From Lumbricus terrestris (lineage: Eukaryota; Annelida; Clitellata; Crassiclitellata; Lumbricidae), in contig OX457043.1 in assembly GCA_949752735.1 (NCBI GenBank), positions 2,094,367 to 2,158,366 on the forward strand: a stretch of 64,000 nt of DNA, in the 5' to 3' direction. The translations under genes and the position numbers were made by a program. Position 1 is the stretch's first letter. Each line of letters begins with the position of its first letter. Shown here piece after piece: positions 12,579 through 23,560 of this stretch. The notes beneath the pieces were generated by a model that did no database searches, was not told where the DNA came from, and worked only from the letters and a program-made list of their open reading frames with translations.

Positions 12579-13640
12579 TGTAGCCTCTTATTATTAGCAT
12601 ATGCTCATTTTAGCAGGTATCAAACATGTACTGCATTTAAATAGCCAGTTCAATGAGAAACCAATTCTTTTAAATGTAAAATATATTGATTACTATTAAA
12701 GAAACAATACAATTATGCAGTGTCTCCTATTTACCTATTGGCGTTGATTGATTACTAGATTTATTATGTTTCTTAGCTTCACTTGAGTGTAGAATTCTTT
12801 CTAGTTCATCGTCCGCCAATTCTGTAAATCGTCGTAGTTCCGATCCTTGTATTTCGACAACCAAGTGTCTCGAATATGCAGTGGAATAATATATACCGAA
12901 GATATTTCGTAGTCCAGGCCGAACAACGAAATTCCAAGGAGTATATTCTGTATTCACAAATGCCAGTATTCTTACTCGAATGGATGTAATGTGTCACAAT
13001 TCCAGCGTACACATCCACGTCCAGATCAACCGTGTGATCATAAATGTTTGAATCAACCGCGTGATTAACTCCAACGACTCTCTCCAATGTTCGTAGAATT
13101 CAAAATCCTCGAGCAATCTCTTCACTCACGAATGACGATAGTTCTCCAAGCTCCAGAATTTACCTCGACCGCAAAAACTGTCTCGAAAACTGAACGTCCG
13201 TTGGCCACCCTTCTTCTCAACGTCGAAGGTGCCACATACCAATCATTCTGCCGCTAATTCCACTCAAGAGTTCATTTGCCGCAACAAAATGACCCTTCGC
13301 CATTAGCTCCAACTGCAGAAATCGATCTTTTAACCGTTTCTGTCGATGACGTGTGTTTAACCAGTTAGACTGCGTTTTAATTGGCTTACGCGTTGTTACG
13401 TTGTTTTTGTTGCCATAGTCTCCAATAGCAACCAACGCCTATCAGTCTCGCTGCTCTTCTTTAGCGCTTCTGTAGTTTCGTTTGCTGATCGTATTACTAA
13501 ATATTAATTCTTCTAACAACGCCAATTAATTAACTAATTAAATCAACGCCACTACATTGTCTGACTTAACTTCTACCTACAATTAACACTTAATACTAGA
13601 CAAGTTAGATTGATAGATAATAGCGATTTAATACGCTACA
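12579..13640 (-). repeat. 5' LTR of the Gmr1-like element
   Basis: A 1062-bp direct repeat of 6027-7090, with TG...CA ends in element orientation. It should hold the promoter and polyadenylation signals. Visible differences from its partner are a 2-bp deletion near 12619 and substitutions near 12654 and 13126. Confidence 0.95.
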
Positions 13641-13920
13641 GTCTGTGTATCCGTCTATCCGTCGTCTGTCTATTCGTCTGTCTATCTTTGAAATCGTATA
13701 TTTTGTCTACCGACGATGTGGTCTATTTATCGGTTTGTCTATCAGTCGACCTCGCCGCATGTTTGTCTGTTTGTATGTTTGTCTGTATGTTTGTTTGAAT
13801 GAAGTTCTTTTCGGATGTTTGTCTGTCTGTTTGCCTGTTTGTATGTTTATCTGTCTATTTGTATTTTTGTCTGTCTGTTTGTATGTTTGTCTGTCTTTCT
13901 CTCTGTCTTACTCAATACTA
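13641..13920. repeat. TCTG-rich microsatellite, right part
   Basis: Degenerate TCTG/TGTT tetranucleotides. The 229-codon frame starting here is open only because the repeat lacks stops. It continues the tract ending at 6026. Confidence 0.85.
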
Positions 13921-14492
13921 GAGTTTACATCAGTGTTTCTCTCTGTCAGTGTGGATGTCCTTCTGTCTGCATGCCTGCGTCTTAGGTCTCTACATGCCTA
14001 TCCCCTCTTTCTTCATGTTAACGGTCCTAACGCATTTCACGTATTAAAGCGTACCGGTAATCTACATATTTGGTCGCATTCTTCCGTGTATATCTACGTC
14101 TGCCTGTCTGTCTCTGTAACCATCAGATTCTGTCTGTTCGTATGTGTCTCCATTGCCCCCCGCCCCGTTGGCAATTTCTTTCCTTCGAGCATAGAAAGAC
14201 GATATATAGGCACCGGCGAATATCGTCACTGCTGTGAACGGAGGAGCATACTATATCCACAGAAGAAGGACTTTCCCACTGGACCGCGATGCTCACACCT
14301 GCTGGTGATTAGCCTACTGGAATCGCGGAATTAAATTGGCGGCCAACAGGTGTCACTACAAAGCGCCGCCGCCGGAGAACGCTTTGAAAGGAGAGATAGA
14401 GAGTGCGGATGGGAGGGTTTGGAGGCACCCTGGACCGAAGATAAACAAATAAATCGCTGAAATCGGTGGAAAACAGAAGGAGAAAAAATTCC

Positions 14493-15185
14493 ATTTGAAA
14501 CATTTCCTTCGGTTCTAGGGCAATTACCCCCTGGACAATTACCCCCGGACAATTTGAAACATTTCTTGCGGTTCTAGGGCAATTACCCCCTGGACAATTA
14601 CCTCCCGGACAATTACCCCTGGACAATTACCCCCAGGACAATTACCCCCCCCGGACAATTACCCCCGTGCCAATAAAGTCTATGTCGTGTTAAACGCAAG
14701 TTAGTGTTAAACGTTCAAGAAAAATATTAAATAAAATCCGATCTAAAAACGGTTCTAAGTTAGTTGTAACGCTGCCTAATAAAATATTTAAATGTTATTG
14801 ATAGAAGTCTGGATTCGGTTAGTTTAAAAAGCAAGGTTATGACTTATGAGCAAATACGCAAAGATAATAAATGGCTTTGAGAGCATCGTATTTGCGAACG
14901 ATTGCCAGAATCCTTGCGTTTGTGTCCGCATATTTCTTCGTTGTAGGCTGTGGTGGGTGATAGGCTTAGGCAGCGCTGAAGGGCAGACAATTACGAATGC
15001 CATGACCATGAGAATGTTCGTTCTCTCAAGCTTATCTTCGTATACGCGTGAGGGAACAAGCTCACACTGTGCCACGGGGGGGGGGGGTAGTTGTCCAGGG
15101 GTAATTGGTACGGGGGTAATTGTCCGGGGGTAACTGTCCTTGGTTTAATTGTTCTGGGGGTAATTGTCCAGGGAGTAATTGTCCT
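14493..15185. repeat. Inverted arrays of GGACAATTACCCCC units
   Basis: At 14519-14668 the unit GGACAATTACCCC(C) is iterated about eight times. This includes a ~60-bp tandem duplication (14493-14551 and 14552-14612). At 15074-15185 the complement GGGGGTAATTGTCC is iterated about six times. The arrays point towards each other around ~400 bp of unrelated sequence, like a transposon with iterated ends. No target duplication was found. Confidence 0.7.
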
Positions 15186-16623
15186 GTCACCATGTTGCTC
15201 ATTCACGAGCCCTATGTCTGGTCAGAAGGGTTATCCAATAAGAGAAGTCCCATAGAGGTCGTATTATAGTCCGGCTACTTATGAATCAGAGGCGGCGCTG
15301 AAAATCATATAGATAAGGGAATATCATCGTGTGGGCACCTTGAATTTTTATTCAAGGTGCCAGGAGGCAAATTATAATATGATTATTAATTGTACGAGCG
15401 CCGCGTCTAGCCTATAGGCTACGATCCTCTGCTATGATTTTATCGTCAGAACGGACCCAGGGATTCAAAGAAGCTGTAAAATTGGCAACAAATTCAGCTG
15501 GGTCAACGAAGAAGCATTTCTGAAGTGTTTTGATCATTTTTTCTCGCGGCACGTGCAGCCACAAAGACCTTCTCGCGGCACGTGCAGTCACAAAGCCCAA
15601 ACAGCCGGTTCTGCTAATCACTGACAGGTCCATAATACCTTTCTCATGGTCCATATTGCCCCTTTTGGGTGTGTGCATAATAATACCCCAAGCATGGGGT
15701 AGCCTAATATGGACCATCTTGTGTTTTAATTTTTTTTTATTTTTTAATTGGCCAATTTTGTTAAAGCATTTCTGTTTATAATTCTTTCTGATGAAGCACT
15801 TGGTTGCAATTTATATGGACTCATGGATGCTTATTTCTTAATTTTTTTAAAGAAAATGTAATGCTCATTTAAGTTAAAGGGTTCATTTTACCCCAAGTTA
15901 CCCTATCAGTTAGGGTGGGTGTGGCGTAAGGTCGACAGTTGGAACTTTGGAAGGTAGAGGTTACTTATCAAAAAGACAGTATTAGAATGAATTTTAGCAG
16001 TAGCATAAAGGTATTGAGAGAACAGAAAGGGTTGATTTACGTTTCTAATAAAGGGTTGCCGATCCCTCGGGCATGATGGCCCAATTAAGATGAATTAAAG
16101 GTAGACCATTTTACAGAACGCTTTCTACATGAGAAAAGGCAGCATCTGATTTTGGACTTACTCCCCCAAAACCAAACCGGAATAGAGCCGTAAGAAGATA
16201 TGCAGGGTCTTTAGATGGAAGGCATAAGGTTGATCACTAAAACGCCCTCACGCCAGAATTTGCATGCCTAGGCCTACTTATCGCCCTGCTATAGGCCCAA
16301 GTCTATTTCTTGATTTTAATAAGTTTGTATGTTTATGTTTTGTATCGTGTTTTTATCATTTGCAAATGACGATGAAAGATTTACTTAATTATTGTGGTGA
16401 AGAAATCAGTTTTCAGGCTATCTCATTGTGTATAAATAACTATGATCCTGTGGAAAGTACCTGCAATTGGACAAGAGCACATCAGAGTTTGCTATAGGCT
16501 ACCTAAGATTATCTACTGGCTAATAGAATTACGCGTAATAATGCAGTATGTATATATCAATTTCAGCAAAGGCAGGTCTAAAGCTTTCTTACGAGATTTA
16601 ATAAATGCCGTAAAAATAACTTT
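15186..16623. other. Gene-free stretch with small inverted repeats
   Basis: No gene is supported. It contains a 28-nt perfect hairpin at 15334-15361. A 29-bp tandem duplication with TCTCGCGGCACGTGCAG lies at about 15540-15600. A 12-bp inverted pair ATGGTCCATATT/AATATGGACCAT is at 15646-15657 and 15706-15717. Confidence 0.5.
15334..15361. repeat. Perfect 12-bp hairpin with TTTT loop
   Basis: GGCACCTTGAAT, TTTT, then its exact complement. It is not the histone mRNA stem-loop consensus and no neighbouring gene uses it. Confidence 0.8.
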
Positions 16624-16631
16624 ATCTATGC

Positions 16632-16990
16632 CAGTGGTTCCCAACCTTTTTTGACTTGAGGGCCACTTTTTCTAAGTTGGAGGACACGAGGGCCACTTTT
16701 TCGTAGTTGAAGAACATTAGGGGGCCACAAGGTTCAAATTGTATGAACTAAAAGCATATAAAATTGTTATAATTGATTCAAAATGTAATGTTTGATGTTA
16801 TTTATCGACGTCAAAGTAAAGTAATTTGTAATAGAAAATCATAATGTGTTCTATCCTGTCCAAAGTGTTTTTTTCCATATATTTTTGATAATTCTTTGAG
16901 AGATGAGGGTCATTTCTGATGCCTTGCGGGCCATTTTCTTAGGCCTGGCGGGCCACTTTTGGCCCGCGGGCCACGGGTTGGGAACCGCTG
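16632..16990. mobile_element. hAT-type MITE, 359 bp
   Basis: Ends CAGTGGTTCCCAACC and GGTTGGGAACCGCTG are inverted repeats. A perfect 8-bp target duplication ATCTATGC lies at 16624-16631 and 16991-16998. Inside are repeats of GGGCCACTTTT near both ends. Non-coding. Confidence 0.92.
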
Positions 16991-17317
16991 ATCTATGCCA
17001 TTTATCGAGTCTGAAAATGTATAATTATATCGTCGTTGTTTATCTCTGGAAGGTGCATGCTGATACGAATATTAAGTGATTGCGCGCCATAAAACGTACG
17101 GACATAGCTATTATAATTATCACGTGATTGTCGTTGTCAGACGCAACTGGGACTGAGGAATAAACGTTTTCAAAAACGTCAATAAATAGAAAAACGTCAT
17201 AGATATTGACAACAATAGAAATTACGTCATGAAGGTATTGCTGTAGCTGCAATTTTCTGTGTCCGGAGTTTAGCGAAATTCAACGAGAGCGTAGGCTATA
17301 AAAAGAAAGATAGGCTA

Positions 17318-19543
17318 GGGGCCATTGCATAATTACGTAACGCTGAAAATGACCGTTTTCGACCCACCCACCCACCCTGTAACGCTTCGTAACGTTGCCC
17401 TTGACCCACCCACCCACCCTCCCCAGCGTTACGTAACGATTGTTACGAAAAATCACTCGAGATTTAGGTCTATTATTGGCTTAATACGTGAGCGCGTAAT
17501 TATAATTCTCATTTTCATAGTGAATTTAATATAGCCTCGTAGGCCTATATGTGAATTGAGCTTATAGACTAATTTGACAGTATGCTAGGCCTATAATATA
17601 CAGAATGTTTTATTTATATAAGTGACAGTCATGCTTTAAATGCATCAAGAGTAAAATTTTACACACTGCTGAAAAGTTTCACGGACTAAATTGCTCATCA
17701 ATAATTAATCAAAATTAAGATGAACTAATTATTTTCTTAGTCTGGGCAATTCGATAATTTTTAATAGAAATATTGCTCAGTTCTGTTGAGCATCAATTTT
17801 CTATGTTTGAGATTCGTATCCACTACGCAAAATATGCTTCAAAGTGATTCTTCGATGTCAGGAATCCAAGGGGAGTCAAGCCCCACCACGTTCTTTAATT
17901 GTTCCGTTGGCAAAACTATCAGGGATCCAAACAATTCAAACAGTGGTTTCCGGTTTGCACAAACGGGAGAATAGCCTATAGATCAGGGGTTCTCAACCTT
18001 TTTCGTCCCGCGACACACTTAAGCTTGCTATCAAATTTGGCGACACACCATTCAATCGTCATATGTAGCCTAAATGTCGTAAAAATATAAAAAGTGTCAA
18101 CCTCTGAACATGTCTATTTATTTCAAATTTGCTCTCAAACTTATTTATCCCTCTAAAATGCTAAACTGCTGACATTTTTAATAAATCAAAATAATTATAA
18201 TGAATTTCTTTCCAATTTTTATTACCCGGTATTCTAAAATTCTAAATTATTCTTCTGATCCCAATCTACAGTCGTTTCTACAACTCGACGTTAATTTAAT
18301 CACCTAATTACTAAGACCTTGTAGTCCTAACAGTTAATGGGATCTTTGTTCTTGAATTTTTCTTTGGATCATATTAAAACGCGGTTTGAAAGTGCAATTC
18401 GTAAGCAGGCAAGTTTGTTCCGATTCTTGTTCTTTATGTTGATCATCTGAGAAAAGCCCTGCTCAGATAAGGCGGAGCTATGAAAGGAACCCAGCTCTAA
18501 GATAGCCTTGCTTGCAAGTGATGTGTAATGTTCTTCCTTGTAGCCTACGTCTTTGCCCAGAACTGAGTGCTATTATTGCTTATACATGTTCTTCATTCTG
18601 GAATCACATTGCAGCTCAACAAGTGTTTCTTGTTCATTGTTGTTCAATTCTGCTCCATTAATGTTTTCTCTGAGGACTGGGTTCAACATCCACCTTGTCT
18701 TCTTAATATCAGCATCTGAAGAGGATGGCTAAATTTACGTTTTCTTTCGATAAATATTTCCATTTCGATTGCTGACTTAGCCTAGGTTAACGGGTAAAAG
18801 TTTTCTAACAGGTGCGATCGCAAACGTCTTTACATAGCCCTACGTCATATCCGTTGAACATAAACGGCATAACTACCCCAGACCGCCGCGGTAAAATAGA
18901 TAGAAATAAAGAGCAACAAATTCTCATTGCAGTCAATGCCAGTCATCCGCTAAACTTCTAAATTTCCTGTAGGTAAAGGAAGTCAGTGTATAATGACTGT
19001 ATGAACAACGGACGTGTGCTGTGAGAATTTAGTAGACTGATGCTATTTAGGATTATTTCATGTAATCATTGGCCTACTGCATTGTGTCAGTTTGGAAAAA
19101 GAAACGAAGATAATTTATTGTCATTATTATTAATTCGCGACACACCAATTCTTCGCGACACACCAGCGACACACCACGTTTACGCGACACACCGCCGGTC
19201 AAGTCGCGACACACCAGTGTGTCGCGACACACCGGTTGAGAACCTCTGCTATAGATAATGTTGACCTGGCATGTATTATATAATTATTGGTGTCTGCCGC
19301 CGTGTATTTTTCAGATTATATAGAACTACATCGGTTACGCTTTAAATCAATGTCACGCAGTTTAAACTTCGATCGCATCATGTCTGAACTGTCATTCGAT
19401 GGTATTTTAATATTCATTAATTTTTTTCAAGGCGTTACGTAACGTTCAGCTCCCCCCACCCACCCACCCACGTAACGTTTCGTAACGTTTTCAATGACCC
19501 CACCCACCCACCCTCGAGCGTTACGTAATTATGCAATGACCCC
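17318..19543. mobile_element. DNA transposon with CGTAACG/CACCC subterminal repeats, split by a hAT element
   Basis: The left end GGGGCCATTGCATAATTACGTAACGCT and the inverse of the right end GGGGTCATTGCATAATTACGTAACGCT match apart from one base. A possible 3-bp target duplication CTA lies at 17315-17317 and 19544-19546. Near both ends CGTAACG and CACCCACCCACCC are iterated. A hAT element (17984-19248) lies within it; without that, the element is about 0.95 kb and non-coding. Superfamily not assigned. Confidence 0.75.
17984..19248 (-). mobile_element. Degenerate hAT element nested in another transposon
   Basis: A 1265-bp element with ends CAGGGGTTCTCAACC and GGTTGAGAACCTCTG and a perfect 8-bp target duplication CTATAGAT (17976-17983, 19249-19256). 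Near each end GCGACACACC is repeated. On the - strand around 18400-18510 a decayed dimerisation segment can be read (ALSEQGFSQMINIKNKNR), matching the usual CEAGFS...KNR hAT pattern. The reading frame is otherwise broken. Confidence 0.88.
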
Positions 19544-19546
19544 CTA

Positions 19547-19850
19547 CGTTAATAGGCGGCGCCTACATATTCTTATTACTCTATTGCTTATAAATGGCAT
19601 TGCATTTAGGTCCTATATATAGGCCTAGCCTAGCCTATGCATCAATAAGCCGGAATTGGCACAACCACATGACTTGTAGCCTATAGCCACGTTCGTATAA
19701 TTATGGGGAATGTTTTGACTGAAGGCCGCCGAATTTGGTTAATGCACACAGTCTGGTTTAATCCCGACAATTATAATAAAGACTCATTCAGTGACCTCCT
19801 GCTGTTCAAATATTATGAGAAATTGTACGCTTTCATAACCAAATCTGGTG
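19547..19850. other. No gene recognised
   Basis: AT-rich sequence between a DNA transposon and a LINE 3' end. One short chance frame is present and nothing else is supported. Confidence 0.4.
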
Positions 19851-19854
19851 TTCA

Positions 19855-20482
19855 TATTATTTTATTTATTTCAGAAATTTATTTAGCGCCTCTTCAAGGT
19901 AGTCTACTCAGAAGCGCTCCCGGCCCAGCCACGGCTAAATAAAACAGTTTTTAGGTTCTTAAGGAACAGAGCGGAGTGACCCCTTGGAATTAAGCGCAGT
20001 GTAACAGGGAGACCATTCCAAGCTGTAGGACCTGCAACACAGAGTGAACGACGCTGTCGGATAGCAGTCCGTGAGCGGGGAACCAGAAGCTCAGCGTGGT
20101 TCGCCGATCGAAGGGTCGATCGACGCTGAACTCCAAAGGTGGAACAACAGAGTTCTCGAAGATATGGTGGGGCTAGTCCTTCAATGCACCGCCTAACCAG
20201 GGCAGAGACCCTGTATGCAATCCGCTGTGGAGAAGGGAGCCAGTGTAAGATATCCCGCATATAGGATGAGACATGGCCATATTTTGGGATATGGCCAACA
20301 AGTCGCGCCGCAGAGCGGAAGACCCGTTCCAGGCAGCCAATCCGGTCAGCCGGTAGTCCATTATAGAGGGTGCTGCAGTAGTCAAGGCGGGAAACTACAA
20401 AAGAGTGAACAAGAGTAGAGGCAGCACTAAAAGACAGAGAGTAGGCTACTGAGAGTAGGCTACTGACTTCATTAGAAGACAT
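19855..20482 (-). pseudogene. 5'-truncated L2/CR1-like LINE, reverse transcriptase C-terminus
   Basis: A 192-codon frame (20482 to 19904) matches the part after the palm of L2/CR1-type LINE reverse transcriptases. Visible motifs are VVSRLDYCSTLYNGLP, ERVFRSAARLV, ILHWLPSPQRIAYRV and GPTAWNGLPVTLR, in the family order. The frame ends AGSASE, then a short tail GGCGCTAAATAAAT. The endonuclease and catalytic palm are missing, as is usual for a 5'-truncated insertion. The tail resembles the ends of the SINEs at 60.8 and 61.6 kb. Confidence 0.88.
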
Positions 20483-20597
20483 CGTTGTCTATTGTTAGAT
20501 ATTGACTATCGCATGTTAAACAATCGAATACAATCGTTTAGCCTAGCCTATAAAAATTGTATAGAGCCCTTGTCGCAGCATAGACAGTGGCGGCGCT

Positions 20598-20950
20598 ACG
20601 CCAGGGCATGGCAGGGCAAATGCCCTGGCAAAAAAGCCTTTGCCCTGCCTGTTGCCCTGGTCGTTGCCCTGCCAGAAATTTTACCATGGGAGAATTTGTT
20701 CGGGCATATTGCTTCTTGCTGTTCATATCCGTTCGCTCTTAGGCAGGGCAAAAGTTTTGGCAGGGCAAAATTCTGGCAGGGCAAAAGTTTATGAAGAGAA
20801 CAAAATCTGACAGGGCAATTTTCTGGCAGGGCAAAAGTTCTGGCAAAGCCAAAATTCTGGCAGGGTAAAGACCGTAAAATTATGGCAGGGCAAAAGTTTT
20901 GACAGAGGAAAATTCTGGCAGGGCAAATATTCTGGTGGCTTAAAAGTTCC
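20598..20950. repeat. Degenerate GGCAGGGCAAAA tandem array
   Basis: About a dozen copies of a 16-18 bp unit, GGCAGGGCAAAAGTTCT or close variants. It lies just inside the left end of the surrounding element, where subterminal transposase-binding repeats would be expected. That role is inference. Confidence 0.8.
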
Positions 20951-21175
20951 TGCAAAGAAAATTCTGTTGCTGTCTATCCACATTACCATATACAACTAAC
21001 AGCGTAGGCCAAGCTGTCGCTTTCTTGTTTCTTCAAATGAATCGTAAGCATTTGCGTAGACAATAGACCTATATACCTGACTGCGTTAGGCCTACTTTAT
21101 TTGCTGAACGCTTTGCTTTCGAAATGCAACTCGGAAGAGGATTTGCAATGCTTCACTAAATCACCGAGATTGGTC

Positions 21176-22399
21176 TACAGGTTGGGCCATAAAAATACCC
21201 TAAAGTTTTTTGCCCATAATCTTGGCCAGAGGTAGTAGTTTTTTAGTGAATTTTTTAGGCTTAAAGAAAATTCATATTCACACATGATGGCCAGATTTAA
21301 TTTAAAAATATTCAAACAGAACAAAAGTTGGATCACTTTTAGTGAGACCACTACCACTCACTGTTATATGACGATTCAAAAATTCAAAACACGTGACGCA
21401 GCAAAAAGTAACAAAAACGAATTTATTAAGTAACATCTCAAATAATTGGTGTCAAAGAAACTTGTTATTGACAGAAAACCGTTATTATTATTTAGAAAAA
21501 AACAGGTACCAGCATAGCTGCAAGTCGCTGTGACATCATTTAGCAAGATGAATGTTAAGATGGTAAATAAAGAATTTTTCTGAATAGTAATTTTGTTTTT
21601 AAGATAATAAAATCGAAATGTCTAACAAATTAAAATGCCCACGGTGTTGATGGCAGGCAAAATTTGTATTCATACACTTCGTGAGCAAGGCCTTGGACAT
21701 AAAGCTATAATCGCCGCTTAATCTGATGAGCAGTGATTGCAGAGAAATGAAGAGCTAAATAATTTTTTGGAATAGAGAGTTAAGAAATGTGCCGTTTATG
21801 AAAGGAGATCGGTTCGACGTCAATATTACTGTACTGCTTTCGTTGAGAAGAACCAATGGTTCCAAATATCCGGATTTGAACCCGATAATTTTATCAACAG
21901 TGGAGAGCTATTGCTCGAGAAATACTCAATCTGCAGCCAAAACCATGAACGATAAGAGAATGAAAATTGATGGTCGCATTGGAGCTGATTGGGCAGATTT
22001 AGCCTACCTTTAGAACACATCACCAAGTCCATTTAAAACCTGTGCAAAAGACTCAAAACAAGTGTCGGCATTGTTGGTGGACACATTGAACACAAGAATG
22101 TGGTGTACTATCACGTTCATTGCTAGCAATAATATTATTATTTGAGATGAGACTTATACAAAAATCGTTTGTTGCTACTTTCTGTTTAATTATGTTTTTG
22201 AATCGTCAAAAAGACGATTGTCTCACTAAGAGTCATATATAACTCTCGTTCTATTTGAAATATTGCGGTGAAATCTCGCCACTCTGCGTAAATAATTATG
22301 AATTGTCTTTAAGAATGTAAAATTTGATTATTTTTTTACTTCTGGCTAAGATAATTATTGGCAAAAACCTTAGGGGTCTTTTTTATATCCCACCCTATA
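21176..22399 (+). mobile_element. Tc1/mariner-like relic
   Basis: Imperfect ~45-bp inverted ends (GTTGGGCCATAAAAATACCC at the left; GGGTGGGATATAAAAAAGACCCC read inward from the right). TA dinucleotides flank both ends, as in Tc1/mariner. Between them is a decayed transposase. Confidence 0.75.
21650..22130 (+). pseudogene. Broken Tc1/mariner transposase
   Basis: Several family blocks occur in order but in different frames with stops: an N-terminal helix-turn-helix-like piece (TLREQGLGHKAIIAA, about 21675), the pre-catalytic motif YPDLNPI (about 21862), and the C-terminal pattern CKRLKTSVGIVGGHIEH (about 22040-22095). The catalytic DDE/D region is largely unreadable. It is non-functional and lies inside the hAT-like element. 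Confidence 0.7.
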
Positions 22400-22894
22400 T
22401 AAGGATTCTAGGATTTACTTTTCAAATATCAAAGTGTTCGGTTTCATGGCTTCGCCCATTTGATCCTCTGACCAGTCAACCCTAATAGTGTAGGGTGGGT
22501 GATTTATGGCATGCACGGTAGCGCAAAATTATAGGCCTATGTAAGCCCATAGGCTACTACCGAGCACGCGACTCGCCTTCTGCCCTGGTTACTTGCGTGA
22601 CTGCCCTGGCTATGCCCTGGCTACAAAAAGTGTCTGGCGCCGCCACTGAGCCTAGATTGTTCAGAGGCGCTTTCAGCCCAGAAGCCCCGAGAAGAAATAA
22701 ACGCCTTGAGAGATCTAGAGCGAGAGGATGCGGGAAAGAGCCCAGACACGAGCTTAACCCGTAGAAAAGGGAGGGAAAAGGCCATTCCGTGTGGATGGAC
22801 ACAATTATTACAGCCAATGGCCGGTCTTGAACCAAGGCACACCGAACACGAGGGACAATGACTGTAGCCTACGTGAAGTTTGGACGCTGGTGTC

Positions 22895-23150
22895 ACGTGA
22901 CGTGATATTCTATCCCCTTTAAAGCTATCCGGAGGGATGAATTAATCTATCCCCCTGGATGGAATATACAGGTCTAGACTATCCGGGGGGGGGATAAACC
23001 AATCTTTCCCCTTTATTGAAAAATGCGTATAATTAAAATAATTATGCTGTGATCAAAATTCAAAGTGACTCTAATTGTTTTAAGCGTCCTAAGCATGTTC
23101 AGAGCAAGGCGACTCGAATTTACTTAGGGACTCTGAGTGTCCTTATATAT
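22895..23150. repeat. Diverged copy of the 1.5-kb MITE
   Basis: CTATCCGGAGGGATGAATTA and following sequence align with 1535-1765. Its right end is missing; the sequence passes into a LINE fragment. Confidence 0.7.
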
Positions 23151-23154
23151 GTCT

Positions 23155-23560
23155 TGTCTTGTCGTCAACCATCCTCGATCCGAGGGTTGGTCGCATCATG
23201 GATGAGCTTCCTCCAACTCTTCCTGTCCCTTGTGTCCACCAGAGTCTGCCCGAGAGTTGATCCCATCCATGTTCCGATGTTGACAAGCCAGCCCGTCCTC
23301 GGTCTCCCTCGTGTTCTTGCTCCCGGTACATTTCCCTGTATGATCTCTTTCGCCAGGCATTCTCCGCTTTTTCTCATCAGATGTCCAAAGTATGTGAGTT
23401 TCCTTCTTTAATTGAATCAAGAAGACTTCTCTCCACTCCCATTGTCTCCAACACCCATTTGTTGGTTTTTCTTTCCATCCACGACACTCTCAAGATTTGT
23501 CTTAGGCCTTTCATCTCAAAAGCTTCTATTCTTTCCTACTCTCCCTTCTTGTCCATGCTA
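23155..23560 (-). pseudogene. LINE 3' fragment, C-terminal region
   Basis: On the - strand the C-terminal signature of many LINE reverse transcriptase ORFs is readable. It has a block like MKGLRQILRVSWMERKTN (about 23400-23520, frame-shifted), then RKSGECLAKEIIQG, GRPRTGW and WRKLIHDATNPRIEDG (23165-23377). A frame change separates the blocks, so it is dead. The pattern resembles RTE/R-type elements, but the clade cannot be fixed from this piece. Confidence 0.78.

Larger units (their letters stand above)
6027..13640 (-). mobile_element. Complete Gmr1-like Ty3/gypsy LTR retrotransposon
   Basis: A 7614-bp element on the - strand with LTRs at 6027-7090 and 12579-13640 and one 1660-codon gag-pol frame. 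Target duplication GTCTG (6022-6026, 13641-13645) fits but lies in a TCTG repeat, so it could match by chance. A candidate primer-binding site (12559-12576) and polypurine tract (about 7094-7104) lie inside the proper LTRs. By eye the LTRs differ by two substitutions and one 2-bp indel, indicating recent insertion. Integrase precedes reverse transcriptase, the hallmark of the Gmr1 lineage. Confidence 0.93.
20585..22648. mobile_element. hAT-like element with GGCAGGGCAAAA arrays, split by a Tc1-like element
   Basis: Ends CAGTGGCGGCGC and GCGCCGCCACTG are perfect 12-bp inverted repeats. Flanks AGCATAGA (20577-20584) and AGCCTAGA (22649-22656) match at 7 of 8. The left 350 bp is an array of GGCAGGGCAAAAnTTCT units; the right end has TGCCCTGG units in the opposite sense. 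A Tc1/mariner relic (21176-22399) sits inside. The short frames across the array are repeat translations. Confidence 0.78.

Noticed and set aside
13645..14334. 229-codon frame starting in the TCTG repeat
   Set aside because: Composition is a direct translation of the microsatellite followed by unrelated sequence; no domain or splice context.
14309..14626. 105-codon glycine/cysteine/proline frame
   Set aside because: Translation of the GGACAATTACCCCC repeat on the opposite strand.
14519..14668. CRISPR-like array
   Set aside because: The window is eukaryotic and the repeats are immediately tandem without unique spacers.
20492..20995. Overlapping frames of 68-119 codons on both strands
   Set aside because: They translate the GGCAGGGCAAAA array (repeated LPCQNF) and share no protein family.
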